Counted from the first letter of the stretch, positions 1 through 7,919 are shown. The stretch is 8,018 bases of DNA from an uncultured Dialister sp. (GCF_900538805.1 NZ_UPZP01000100.1:1-8018); one strand, 5' to 3'. Made by a program: numbers and translations. Notes: generated from the letters alone by a model not told the origin.

Positions 1-52
1 GGAGTCATGACCTTCCTTTTATTTTTGAATCTTTGAAATTGACGGAGAAATC

Positions 53-95
53 AGTATAGATAGCCGGACTTCCGGTAATGTATAATAGATACAAT
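53..95 (+). promoter_or_regulatory. Candidate hsd operon promoter with palindromic operator-like site
   Basis: A perfect TATAAT (81-86) lies 45 nt before the hsdM ATG, and a second -10-like TACAAT follows at 90-95. No good -35 box is found 16-18 nt upstream of TATAAT, so an activator or a weak -35 would have to be assumed. The perfect inverted repeat CCGGA-CT-TCCGG (64-75) lies just upstream of the -10, where a regulator could act. On the opposite strand a TATACT (58-53) is placed symmetrically. A separate + strand pairing, TTGAAA (33-38) with TATAGA (55-60) and a 16-nt spacer, is also possible. The motifs are seen in the sequence; promoter activity is inferred. Confidence 0.45.
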
Positions 96-117
96 ACAGT
101 AAAATCACTTAAACCAT

Positions 118-124
118 AGAGGTG
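118..124 (+). promoter_or_regulatory. Ribosome binding site deciding the hsdM start
   Basis: AGAGGTG at 118-124 is followed by a 6-nt spacer and then ATG at 131. The upstream in-frame GTG at 122-124 is part of this Shine-Dalgarno sequence, so it is not a credible start. The protein therefore begins MNKQELAATL. Confidence 0.8.
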
Positions 125-130
125 TTATTC

Positions 131-2875
131 ATGAATAAACAGGAACTGGCCGCTACTTTATGGGAGTCTGCCAATACCCTTCGTGCCAATATCGATGCAA
201 GTCAGTACAAAGACTATATTCTGGGCTTTATTTTTTATCGGTATCTATCGGAAAAGGAGCTTCGGCTTTTAAAGTCCATGGGAGTCGAAGAGGGGAATCT
301 TGAATATATTACGGAAGATGATCCGGAAACGGTGAAAGGCCTGCAGGATGAGCTGGGCTATTTTATTTCCTATGAAAATCTCTTTTCCACCTGGCTTGCT
401 ATGTATAAAAAGAGCTTTAATGTGAAAAACGTGCAGGACGGGCTCAATGCCTTTGACCGTTTAATCAGTGATAAGCATAGGATGCTTTTCAAAGGGATTT
501 TCAAGACCCTACAGACCGGATTAAGCAGTCTGGGGGCTGATGCAGCTGCCCAGACGAAGGCTGTGAGAAATCTGATGGACCTCATCAAAAAGATTCCCAT
601 GGGAAATACGTACCAGGACTATGACGTGCTGGGGTATATCTATGAATACCTGATTTCCATGTTCGCTGCCAATGCAGGCAAAAAAGCAGGGGAATTCTAC
701 ACACCCCATGAAGTGTCCATGCTTATGGCAGATATTGTGGCAGACCACACGAAAGGAAAAGATCATATTGAAATCTATGATCCCACCAGTGGATCCGGTT
801 CCCTTTTGATAACCATCGGCCATGCCGCTGCCAAGTACATGAAAGATGGAAACTCCATCAAGTATTATGCCCAGGAATTGAAGGAAAATACGTTCAACCT
901 GACCCGTATGAATCTGGTCATGAGAAATATACTTCCTGATAATATCGAAGTCCGGAATGCAGATACACTGGAAAAGGACTGGCCCTGGCTGGATAAATAT
1001 CATGAAACCAAACCTTTGTACTTGGATGGGGTCGTGTCGAACCCGCCCTATTCGCAGCCCTGGGATCCGAAAAACAAGGAGAATGATCCCCGGTTTGCAG
1101 GATTTGGGCTGGCACCGAAAACGAAGGCGGACTATGCCTTCCTGCTCCATGACCTGTACCACCTGAAACCCGATGGCATTATGACCATTGTCCTTCCTCA
1201 CGGCGTTCTCTTCCGGGGTAATGAAGAAGGGGAAATCAGGCGGAATCTGGTGGAGAAAAACCATATTGATACTATCATAGGTCTGCCACCGAATATTTTC
1301 TACGGCACCAGCATTCCCACCATTATCATGGTCCTTCGTCAGAAGAGGGAGGCAAGGGATATCCTCTTTATTGACGCATCCAAGGGCTTTGAAAAAGTAG
1401 GAAAAGACAATAAACTTCGGGCCCGGGATATCAAGAAAATCGTGGATACATACAAGGGAAGACTGGATATCCCCAAGTATTCCCGTAAAGTATCTATCGA
1501 TGAAATCCGTAAAAACGACTATAACCTGAACATTCCCCGCTATGTGGACTCCTCGGAAGAGGCGGAGCACTGGGATATTTATTCCATTATGAACAGCGGC
1601 CTTTCGGAAGAAGAAATGGGAAAGCTGGCTCCATACTGGCAGATTTTTCCTACCCTGAAAGAGACCCTTTTCAAGAAAAGAGAAGACGGCTATTTCATTC
1701 CTGCTGTTATGGATGTACGCAGTGCAGTGAAAGAAAATGAAGATGTCAAAGAATTTGAGACCCGCTTTTCCCATGCCTTTGACGGCATGGACCGTATAAT
1801 GGAAGAAGACCTGATTTCTTCCATGGAAAACATCCCTGTGGCAGGAGAAGAAGAAAAACTGGCGGGAGAAATCTTTTCGCGTCTCAAAGACATGCCCCTT
1901 ATCGACCCCTATGAAGCCTACCAGATTCTTGATGATGCATGGAAAGGGATTGCGGCGGATTTGGAAACCATCCAGACCGAAGGGAAAGATGTGATTCGTC
2001 AGGTATTGCCTCACATGGTGACGAAGAAAAAGAAAGGAAAGGACACCGCTGTGCAGGAAGGCTGGACAAGCCGCATTATTCCTTTTGCACTCCTGCAGCA
2101 CACCTTCCTGGCAGAAGACTTGAAAAATATAGAAGAGAAAGAAAACCGCATCCGGGAAATCCAGGACTTGTATGCATCATTCATAGAAGAAATGCCGGAA
2201 GAGGATAAAGAAAGCCTCCTAAACGACAGCAACGATGCCTTTGACATGCAGACCATCCAGAAAAAGGCCAAGGAAATCTATGAACATGTGGAAACCGATG
2301 AAATCCGGGCAATGGAAGAATACCTTCCCATCCGAAGCCAGAAAGAAAAGCTGGCCTTTATTGCCGTGCATCCCGATGTTTCCTGGAAGGACATGAAATC
2401 CTATAAGGATGGTACTTATGGGAAGCCGGCGGTACAGAAACGATTGAAAATCCTGCGCATGGAAGCGCCTATGAAAGAAGGAACCACGGAAGACATGGTG
2501 ATCCGCGTGCTGAAAATGGCAGAAGAAGAAAAAGCACTGAAGAAAGAAATCAAATCAGCAGAAGACAGCCTTACCGACAGGACAAAGAACCGAATCGAGA
2601 AGCTTTCCACGGAAGAAGAGGACATCCTCCTTAAAGCTAAATGGATCCAGCCCCTTATGCATGCCCTGGAAGGCCTTTCAGACAAAGTGGTGGTGAACCT
2701 GGAAAAAGAAGTGCAGCAGATGGCAGATAAATATAAGGATACCTACAGGGACATAGATGAAGAAATCCGCAAAGAGGAGACCTCTCTGGCGTCCATGATG
2801 GGCGAACTCACGGGCCCGGAAAAAGACATGGAAGGCCTCCGCCAGCTGGCTGAACTGCTGGGAGGAAAGGTATGA
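131..2875 (+). CDS. hsdM: Type I restriction-modification system DNA methyltransferase subunit HsdM, long form (914 aa)
   Basis: N6-adenine methyltransferase subunit. With HsdS it methylates adenines in a bipartite target using S-adenosylmethionine, and it is also part of the restriction complex. Residues ~1-150 match the helical HsdM N-terminal domain (QYKDYILGFIFYRYLSEK). Residues ~165-475 are the methylase: EFYTP at 188-192, SAM-binding motif I DPTSGSGS at 217-224 and catalytic NPPY at 304-307, ending with NDYNLNIPRY just before 475. The order and wording resemble type IC enzymes such as EcoR124I HsdM. Most HsdM proteins stop there at about 500-530 residues. This one continues for ~440 residues with a YWQIFPTLKETLF block, a PLIDPYEAYQILDDAW block and two Glu/Lys-rich probable coiled coils (~655-700 and ~785-830). 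I recall similar tails in other long HsdM proteins, so this is probably a known variant. The stop overlaps the hsdS start. No frameshift is seen. Confidence 0.96.
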   Translation: MNKQELAATLWESANTLRANIDASQYKDYILGFIFYRYLSEKELRLLKSMGVEEGNLEYITEDDPETVKGLQDELGYFISYENLFSTWLAMYKKSFNVKNVQDGLNAFDRLISDKHRMLFKGIFKTLQTGLSSLGADAAAQTKAVRNLMDLIKKIPMGNTYQDYDVLGYIYEYLISMFAANAGKKAGEFYTPHEVSMLMADIVADHTKGKDHIEIYDPTSGSGSLLITIGHAAAKYMKDGNSIKYYAQELKENTFNLTRMNLVMRNILPDNIEVRNADTLEKDWPWLDKYHETKPLYLDGVVSNPPYSQPWDPKNKENDPRFAGFGLAPKTKADYAFLLHDLYHLKPDGIMTIVLPHGVLFRGNEEGEIRRNLVEKNHIDTIIGLPPNIFYGTSIPTIIMVLRQKREARDILFIDASKGFEKVGKDNKLRARDIKKIVDTYKGRLDIPKYSRKVSIDEIRKNDYNLNIPRYVDSSEEAEHWDIYSIMNSGLSEEEMGKLAPYWQIFPTLKETLFKKREDGYFIPAVMDVRSAVKENEDVKEFETRFSHAFDGMDRIMEEDLISSMENIPVAGEEEKLAGEIFSRLKDMPLIDPYEAYQILDDAWKGIAADLETIQTEGKDVIRQVLPHMVTKKKKGKDTAVQEGWTSRIIPFALLQHTFLAEDLKNIEEKENRIREIQDLYASFIEEMPEEDKESLLNDSNDAFDMQTIQKKAKEIYEHVETDEIRAMEEYLPIRSQKEKLAFIAVHPDVSWKDMKSYKDGTYGKPAVQKRLKILRMEAPMKEGTTEDMVIRVLKMAEEEKALKKEIKSAEDSLTDRTKNRIEKLSTEEEDILLKAKWIQPLMHALEGLSDKVVVNLEKEVQQMADKYKDTYRDIDEEIRKEETSLASMMGELTGPEKDMEGLRQLAELLGGKV

Positions 2876-4113
2876 TGGAAGAAAGAAAAGTACCGGCCCT
2901 GCGGTTTCAAGGATTTACTGACGGGTGGGAAGAAAATAAGCTTGGAAAGATGACAGTTTTTTCTAAAGGAAGTGGATACTCGAAATCGGACTTACAGGAC
3001 CATGGGACCCCAATTGTTCTTTATGGTCGTCTTTATACAAATTATGAAATTTTAATCAGTCACATTGATACTTTTGTTGAACCAAAGCAGGGGGCAGTTT
3101 ATAGTCAAGGAGTAGAAGTCATAGTTCCTGCTTCTGGAGAAACAGCAGAAGATATTTCTCGTGCTTCAGTTATTGGCAGGAAAGGCGTCATTATTGGTGG
3201 GGATTTAAATATTCTATATCCGAATAAATTGCTGGATCCTGTATTTCTGGCAATTACTATATCCAATGGTAAAGCACATGAGGATATGGCTAAAAGAGCT
3301 CAAGGTAAAACCGTAGGTCATCTCCACAATGATGATTTAGCACAAATTAAATTGTTTTATCCGTCAATTAGCGAACAAAAACAAATCGGAGTATTTTTTC
3401 AGAAAATAGATGTGGATATTTTGCTTCTGAAAAATAAGCTTGATAAACTGCAGGTTTTCAAAAAGTCCATGCTGGAGAAAATGTTTCCCCGGCCTGGCGA
3501 AAAAGTGCCGGAAGTCCGGTTCCGTGGATTTACAGGGGACTGGGAGATACATGAGCTGAATTCGTATCTTGAGCCATCTAAAGAGAAAAATACATTTGGA
3601 AACTATACAAAGGACGATGTTTTGTCTGTTTCAGGAGATTTTGGAGTAGTAAATCAAATACAATTTCAGGGACGTAGCTTCGCAGGTGCTTCTGTCTTAA
3701 ATTATGGCGTAGTACACACTGACGATATTATATATACAAAGTCACCATTAAAAGCAAATCCTTATGGTATCATTAAAACGAATTCTGGAATGGCTGGTAT
3801 TGTGTCTACTCTTTATGCAGTGTATCGACCTAAAAATGGTGTAGTTTCAAAATTTATTGAATGCTATTTTGATGATGATTACAGGCTGAACAAGTATCTT
3901 CATCCTCTTGTAAATAAGGGTGCTAAAAATGATATGAAAATATCGTCCGAAAAGGCACTACAGGGGGAGGTTATATTTCCTCCTTCCATAGAGGAGCAAT
4001 TAACAATTGCGCAGATGATTTCTGCTATTGAAAAAGTAATTATGCTTTACCAGCGCAAATTGGAAAAACTGCAGTCAATGAAGCAGGCCATGCTGTCTGA
4101 AATGTTTATCTAA
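2872..4113 (+). CDS. hsdS: Type I restriction-modification system specificity subunit HsdS (413 aa)
   Basis: DNA sequence-recognition subunit. It bridges two HsdM and selects a bipartite target. The two-fold internal repeat is clear. PALRFQGFTDGW (8-19) recurs as PEVRFRGFTGDW (213-224). The 39-residue helical spacer at 167-205, ending KLDKLQVFKKSMLEKMF, aligns without gaps to 374-412, ending KLEKLQSMKQAMLSEMF. The target-recognition domains occupy about 20-165 and 225-372. A length of 413 is normal. GGAGG at 2861-2865 precedes ATGATG; either ATG (2872 or 2875) could be used, and the first overlaps the hsdM stop as ATGA, indicating translational coupling. Recognition-domain DNA is about 28-42% GC in sampled 60-base blocks, while the central conserved part reaches about 58%, the usual sign of recognition-domain exchange. 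The target sequence cannot be predicted by eye. Confidence 0.96.
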   Translation: MMEERKVPALRFQGFTDGWEENKLGKMTVFSKGSGYSKSDLQDHGTPIVLYGRLYTNYEILISHIDTFVEPKQGAVYSQGVEVIVPASGETAEDISRASVIGRKGVIIGGDLNILYPNKLLDPVFLAITISNGKAHEDMAKRAQGKTVGHLHNDDLAQIKLFYPSISEQKQIGVFFQKIDVDILLLKNKLDKLQVFKKSMLEKMFPRPGEKVPEVRFRGFTGDWEIHELNSYLEPSKEKNTFGNYTKDDVLSVSGDFGVVNQIQFQGRSFAGASVLNYGVVHTDDIIYTKSPLKANPYGIIKTNSGMAGIVSTLYAVYRPKNGVVSKFIECYFDDDYRLNKYLHPLVNKGAKNDMKISSEKALQGEVIFPPSIEEQLTIAQMISAIEKVIMLYQRKLEKLQSMKQAMLSEMFI

Positions 4114-4128
4114 CCATTCATATTTCAT

Positions 4129-4135
4129 GGAGGAG
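4129..4135 (+). promoter_or_regulatory. Ribosome binding site deciding the hsdR start
   Basis: GGAGGAG at 4129-4135 has a 6-nt spacer to ATG at 4142. An in-frame ATG at 4127 overlaps the Shine-Dalgarno itself and has no ribosome binding site of its own, so the extra residues MEESV are not expected in the protein. Confidence 0.85.
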
Positions 4136-4141
4136 TCGGTT

Positions 4142-7100
4142 ATGTCGGATACTTTTGATGAGGAACGTCTCTTTGAAGCGGCGCTGATCCATCTTTTAAC
4201 GAAGAACGGATGGGCAGACCAGGTGCTCCATTATCCTACGGAGGAAGACTTGATCCGGAACTGGGCGGACATCCTTTTCCGGAACAACCGGGGCATTGAT
4301 GAGCTGAACGATGTGCCCCTTTCTGATGGGGAAATGGCCCAGGTGCTGGAGCAGGTGCGTCTCCTGTCATCGCCATTGCAGCTGAACGGTTTTATCAATG
4401 GCGGCAGTGTGACCATTATCAGGGATAATAAAGAGGATGTTCTTCATTATGGGAGTCCGGTGAGTCTCTATCTTTTTGACAAAAGAGCTGTTTCCGGCGG
4501 CCCCAGCGTGTACCAGATCGCAGAGCAGCCTATGTTTAAATCAAAGAATGCCATGTTTCATGACCGGCGGGGCGATTTCATGCTTCTGATCAATGGCATT
4601 CCCGTGATTCATGTGGAGCTGAAAAAGACGGGGATTCCGCTGAGCCAGGCCTATAACCAGATTGATTTGTACAACCATGAGCATGTATTTACAGGGATTT
4701 TCTCTCTCATCCAGTTTTTCGTGGCCATGACGCCGTCGGAAATGGTGTATTTTGCCAATCCCGGTGACGGGGAAAAGCTGAACAAGGATTATTTCTTCCA
4801 CTGGGAAGATTTCAACAATGAAATCCAGGGGGACTGGAAGTATATTGCCCGGCATTTCCTGAATATTCCCATGGCTCACCAGATGGTAGGTTCCTATACG
4901 GTGGCGGACCATTCCGATGGTGTTCTGAAGGTCATGCGCAGTTACCAGTATTTTGCTTCCAGTGCCATTTCTGATAAGGTGGCGCAGAATGATTGGATGA
5001 CCGGGACCCAGCGGGGCGGTTACATCTGGCATACCACCGGATCCGGAAAAACCATGACCAGCTTCAAGTCGGCAGAGCTGATTTCCCAGTCCGATGATGC
5101 GGACAAGGTAATTTTCCTGGTGGACCGTATCGAACTGGCTTCCCAGTCTTACCGTGAGTACAGCGGTTTTGCCGGTGAAGGTTTAGATGTGCAGCAGACC
5201 GATGATACAGCGGATCTGCTGGAAAAGCTCTTGAGTGATGATGCCAAAAATCAACTGATTATCACATCCATCCAGAAAATGAGCCGTGTCAAAGCAGGGG
5301 AGACGAATGTGACGAAAAGTCTTCTTGCTGGGCTGGAAGAGAAGAGAATCGTATTCATCGTGGATGAGGCGCACCGCTCTACTTTTGGTGATATGCTGCT
5401 GGATATTAAGCACTCATTCCCAAGAGCCCTTTTCTTCGGCTTCACCGGCACGCCGATTCAGTTGGAAAACCAGAAGAAAATGAATACCACCGCCACCGTC
5501 TTTGGCGATGAACTGCACCGCTACAGCCTGGCTGACGGTATCCGGGATAAGAATGTACTGGGCTTTGATCCCTACATGGTGAAGACATACCGGGATTTGG
5601 ATCTTCGGCGGTCTGTGGCGCTGGACAAGGCAAAGGCAAAGACCGAAGCAGAGGCCATGAAAGACAAGGAAAAGAAAAAGGTGTATCTTGCCTGCATGCA
5701 GCTTCCCATGGCAGGAGACTGGGACGAACAGGGGAAATATCATAAAGGTATTGAAGATTATTTGTCAGAGAAGCAGTATGACTGTGAACAGCACAGGCGG
5801 CAGGTGATTTCCGATGTGAAGGATAACTGGCTTCGACTCAGTGACAATGGAAAATTTCATGCTATCTTTGCAGCTTCCAGCATTCCCGAAGCTATTGCCT
5901 ATTATGGCTGGTTCAAACATGAAATGCCAGATCTTCATGTGACTGCTATCTTTGATCCTACTCTGGACCTGGATGGAGAAGGATTTAATGAAAAGGAAGA
6001 TGCCATTGTAGAAATCATGGAGGACTATAATGCTCTCTTTGGGCAGAATTTCACCATGAAAAGCTATGGCCGCTTTAAGAAGGACGTCATGCAGCGTTTG
6101 GCTCATAAGGAGCCCTATCAACACATTGATGATGACCCGTCCAAACAGTTGAACCTGGTGATTGTGGTAAATCAACTTTTGACAGGTTATGACTCCAAGT
6201 GGCTGAATACGCTGTACCTGGATAAGCTTTTGGAATATGAAAATGTGATACAGGCCTTTTCTCGGACAAACCGCCTTTTCGGACCGGATAAACCTTTTGG
6301 AACTATTCATTATTACCGGCGGCCTTATACCATGAAACGGAATGTGGAACGGGCGGTTAAACTCTATTCCGGTGATAAAGTATTCGGCCTTTTTGTAGAT
6401 CGTCTTGGGCAGAATGTGAAGAGGATGAATGAAATATTTTCTGCTATCAGTGATATATTCGCAGCAGCCGGTATTCACGATTTCCAAAAACTTCCGGAAG
6501 ATATCAGGGAAAGAGGAAAATTTGCTTCTCTCTTTAATCAGTTGAAATCTTATCTGGAAGCCGCCAAAATTCAGGGATTCCGCTGGGAAAACAGACAATA
6601 TCCCCTCTCTGACAGGACTATTTCCGGTGAAAAGACCTATGTCAGTCTGTCATTTGATCAGCTTACCTACTTGGCATTGCTGGCAAGATATAAGGAACTG
6701 GCCCTTGGAGGAACCTCTACCGGTGGCACAGATCTTCCCTATGATATCGACACCACACTGATTGAACAGGATACGGGTATGATTGATGCGGACTATATGA
6801 ATTCCCGCTTTGAAAAATATATGAAACAGCTGGGCCAGCCGGAGGTAACTCCAGAGCAGCTGGCTGATACACTGAACCAGCTTCATAAATCTTTTGCCTA
6901 CTTGTCTCAGGAAGAACAGAAAGCAGCCAGCCTTTTTCTGAACGATGTTTCCCGGGGTGCGGTGACACTTTCACCGGATAAAACATTCCGCGATTACATT
7001 ACGGACTACAGAAAAAAGCTCCGGCAGAACTCCATCTATGCGGCCGCCCATCTGGCAGGTATCCGCAGGGATAAGCTGGAAGAAATGATGAACCTGGGCC

Positions 7101-7342
7101 TCACGGAGGAAACAATCAATGAATTTGGACGTCTGGATACACTCCTCAAAGATGCGGATTTGGACAGAGTTAAGGAATATATGGAAAAAGTGGAAGGGAA
7201 AAAGCTGCCCCTGTTTAAAGTCAGAATCAAACTGAGAAGGATGATGACAGACTTTATTATTCATCATGAAATCAAGGTGGATGATAAAGTACAGGAAACA
7301 GAAGATATTCTGCACTACCTGGGACTGCCGCCGGCGAAATGA
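4142..7342 (+). CDS. hsdR: Type I restriction endonuclease subunit HsdR (1066 aa)
   Basis: Motor and nuclease subunit. Joined to HsdM-HsdS on unmethylated DNA, it uses ATP to pull DNA past the bound complex and cuts it at a distance. The N-terminal PD-(D/E)XK core is intact: D145, then E159-L-K161 (VELKK), with QxxxY at 173-177. The 14- and 16-residue spacing equals that of the EcoR124I triad D151/E165/K167 as I recall it. The SF2 motor follows: Walker A HTTGSGKT (297-304, Lys303), motif Ia around LVDRIELASQ, DEAH (408-411), FTGTP (434-438), motif V TGYDS near 681-685, and QAFSRTNR (704-711). A helical C-terminal region of about 330 residues remains, as expected for HsdM/HsdS docking. The length is normal for the family and I see no break. 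It starts 28 nt after hsdS and is the last gene of the operon. Confidence 0.97.
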   Translation: MSDTFDEERLFEAALIHLLTKNGWADQVLHYPTEEDLIRNWADILFRNNRGIDELNDVPLSDGEMAQVLEQVRLLSSPLQLNGFINGGSVTIIRDNKEDVLHYGSPVSLYLFDKRAVSGGPSVYQIAEQPMFKSKNAMFHDRRGDFMLLINGIPVIHVELKKTGIPLSQAYNQIDLYNHEHVFTGIFSLIQFFVAMTPSEMVYFANPGDGEKLNKDYFFHWEDFNNEIQGDWKYIARHFLNIPMAHQMVGSYTVADHSDGVLKVMRSYQYFASSAISDKVAQNDWMTGTQRGGYIWHTTGSGKTMTSFKSAELISQSDDADKVIFLVDRIELASQSYREYSGFAGEGLDVQQTDDTADLLEKLLSDDAKNQLIITSIQKMSRVKAGETNVTKSLLAGLEEKRIVFIVDEAHRSTFGDMLLDIKHSFPRALFFGFTGTPIQLENQKKMNTTATVFGDELHRYSLADGIRDKNVLGFDPYMVKTYRDLDLRRSVALDKAKAKTEAEAMKDKEKKKVYLACMQLPMAGDWDEQGKYHKGIEDYLSEKQYDCEQHRRQVISDVKDNWLRLSDNGKFHAIFAASSIPEAIAYYGWFKHEMPDLHVTAIFDPTLDLDGEGFNEKEDAIVEIMEDYNALFGQNFTMKSYGRFKKDVMQRLAHKEPYQHIDDDPSKQLNLVIVVNQLLTGYDSKWLNTLYLDKLLEYENVIQAFSRTNRLFGPDKPFGTIHYYRRPYTMKRNVERAVKLYSGDKVFGLFVDRLGQNVKRMNEIFSAISDIFAAAGIHDFQKLPEDIRERGKFASLFNQLKSYLEAAKIQGFRWENRQYPLSDRTISGEKTYVSLSFDQLTYLALLARYKELALGGTSTGGTDLPYDIDTTLIEQDTGMIDADYMNSRFEKYMKQLGQPEVTPEQLADTLNQLHKSFAYLSQEEQKAASLFLNDVSRGAVTLSPDKTFRDYITDYRKKLRQNSIYAAAHLAGIRRDKLEEMMNLGLTEETINEFGRLDTLLKDADLDRVKEYMEKVEGKKLPLFKVRIKLRRMMTDFIIHHEIKVDDKVQETEDILHYLGLPPAK

Positions 7343-7354
7343 AATTTCTGCCGG
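7331..7354 (+). other. Stem-loop over the hsdR stop codon
   Basis: CCGGC-GAAAT (7331-7340) pairs with ATTTC (7344-7348) and GCCGG (7350-7354), leaving one bulged T at 7349 and a 3-nt loop. The TGA stop codon (7340-7342) lies at the tip of the stem and in the loop. No T-run follows, so it is not a terminator by itself. It may protect the 3' end of the mRNA; that role is inference. Confidence 0.6.
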
Positions 7355-7399
7355 AATAACGCAGTTGTACATAGCAGGCAGGGTTTAAGAAAGTAAAAA

Positions 7400-7439
7400 G
7401 ACCACCCCCTGTTATTCACAGGAAGTGGTCATTTTTTTT
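7400..7439 (+). terminator. Rho-independent terminator closing the hsd operon
   Basis: GACCAC (7400-7405) pairs with GTGGTC (7425-7430), and inner CCTG (7408-7411) pairs with CAGG (7419-7422) around a TTATTCA loop. A run of eight T (7432-7439) follows. On the opposite strand the same hairpin is followed by TTTTTACTTT, so it may stop transcription from both sides. It ends 30 nt before the phosphoesterase ATG, so that gene would need its own promoter or read-through; I see no clear promoter in the gap. Confidence 0.9.
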
Positions 7440-7456
7440 CCGGCGGCAATCAATAG

Positions 7457-7465
7457 AAAGGAGGT
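7457..7465 (+). promoter_or_regulatory. Ribosome binding site deciding the phosphoesterase start
   Basis: AAAGGAGGT at 7457-7465 is a near-perfect Shine-Dalgarno with ATG at 7470. The longer in-frame reading from GTG at 7425 would start inside the terminator hairpin and is not credible. Confidence 0.85.
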
Positions 7466-7469
7466 CCCT

Positions 7470-7919
7470 ATGATTTACATCACCGGCGACTGTCATGGAG
7501 AATTCGCAAAAATCCGGCAGTTCTGCATGGAAATGAAAACCACCAGGGAAGATATCATGATTATCCTGGGGGATGCAGGGATTAATATTTCCAATGGCCT
7601 CCGGGACCTGCGCAAGAAGCAGATGCTGGCACAGCTTCCCATCACTCTTTTCTGCATTCACGGCAATCATGAAATGCGGCCCACCCGGGTGGTGCAGGTG
7701 GACCGGTGGGGTGGAAGGACGGACCGGAAGGCCTACCGCCTGAAAGACTGGCACGGAGGAAGGGTGTACATGGAGTCCGCTTTCCCTTCCATCCTTTTCG
7801 CCAGGGATGGGGAGGTCTATGATCTGGACGGTACAGCCACTCTTGTTATCGGCGGCGCTTACAGCCCCGATAAACCCATGCGCCTTGCCCGGGGATGGTC
7901 TCAGGGAAGCACTGATTAA
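7470..7919 (+). CDS. Calcineurin-like metallophosphoesterase, 3'-truncated (149 aa, probable pseudogene)
   Basis: The N-terminal part of a cytoplasmic metal-dependent phosphoesterase. The first three metal-binding motifs are present: GDCHG (6-10), GDAG (34-37) and GNHE (65-68), in the contexts MIYITGD, MIILGDAGIN and LPITLFCIHGNHE. The family segment VIGGAYSPDKPMRLARGW (126-143) follows and is then cut off: in relatives this continues for roughly 70-100 residues, which carry the remaining His metal ligands. Here only SQGSTD and a TAA follow, so the product is probably inactive. The truncation coincides with a change to palindrome-rich, non-coding sequence, consistent with insertion of a mobile element. 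The substrate is unknown. It is separated from hsdR by a terminator and is probably an unrelated neighbour rather than part of the defence system. Confidence 0.85.
   Translation: MIYITGDCHGEFAKIRQFCMEMKTTREDIMIILGDAGINISNGLRDLRKKQMLAQLPITLFCIHGNHEMRPTRVVQVDRWGGRTDRKAYRLKDWHGGRVYMESAFPSILFARDGEVYDLDGTATLVIGGAYSPDKPMRLARGWSQGSTD

Noticed and set aside
39..44. TTGACG as the -35 box for TATAAT at 81-86
   Set aside because: The spacing is 36 nt, about twice the usable distance, and no -10 lies 16-18 nt downstream of it.
122..130. GTG start giving three extra residues to HsdM
   Set aside because: The GTG is part of the AGAGGTG ribosome binding site for ATG 131, and it has no upstream site of its own.
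521..2101. A 526-codon open frame on the - strand inside hsdM
   Set aside because: It lies antisense to well-recognised methylase motifs, has no recognisable domain, and its composition is that of an opposite-strand shadow.
2872..4113. Phase-variable inverting hsdS system
   Set aside because: Only one hsdS is present, with no second or partial hsdS, no recombinase gene and no long inverted repeats in the window. The repeats within hsdS are direct and diverged.
4127..4141. ATG start giving five extra residues to HsdR
   Set aside because: It overlaps the GGAGGAG ribosome binding site that serves ATG 4142.
131..7342. A BREX, DISARM or other multi-gene defence island
   Set aside because: Only hsdM, hsdS and hsdR are present between the promoter region and the terminator; no ATPase, phosphatase-domain or protease partner of those systems is encoded here.
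7425..7469. GTG start giving fifteen extra residues to the phosphoesterase
   Set aside because: It begins inside the right arm of the terminator; a strong Shine-Dalgarno precedes ATG 7470, where the family motif MIYITGD begins.
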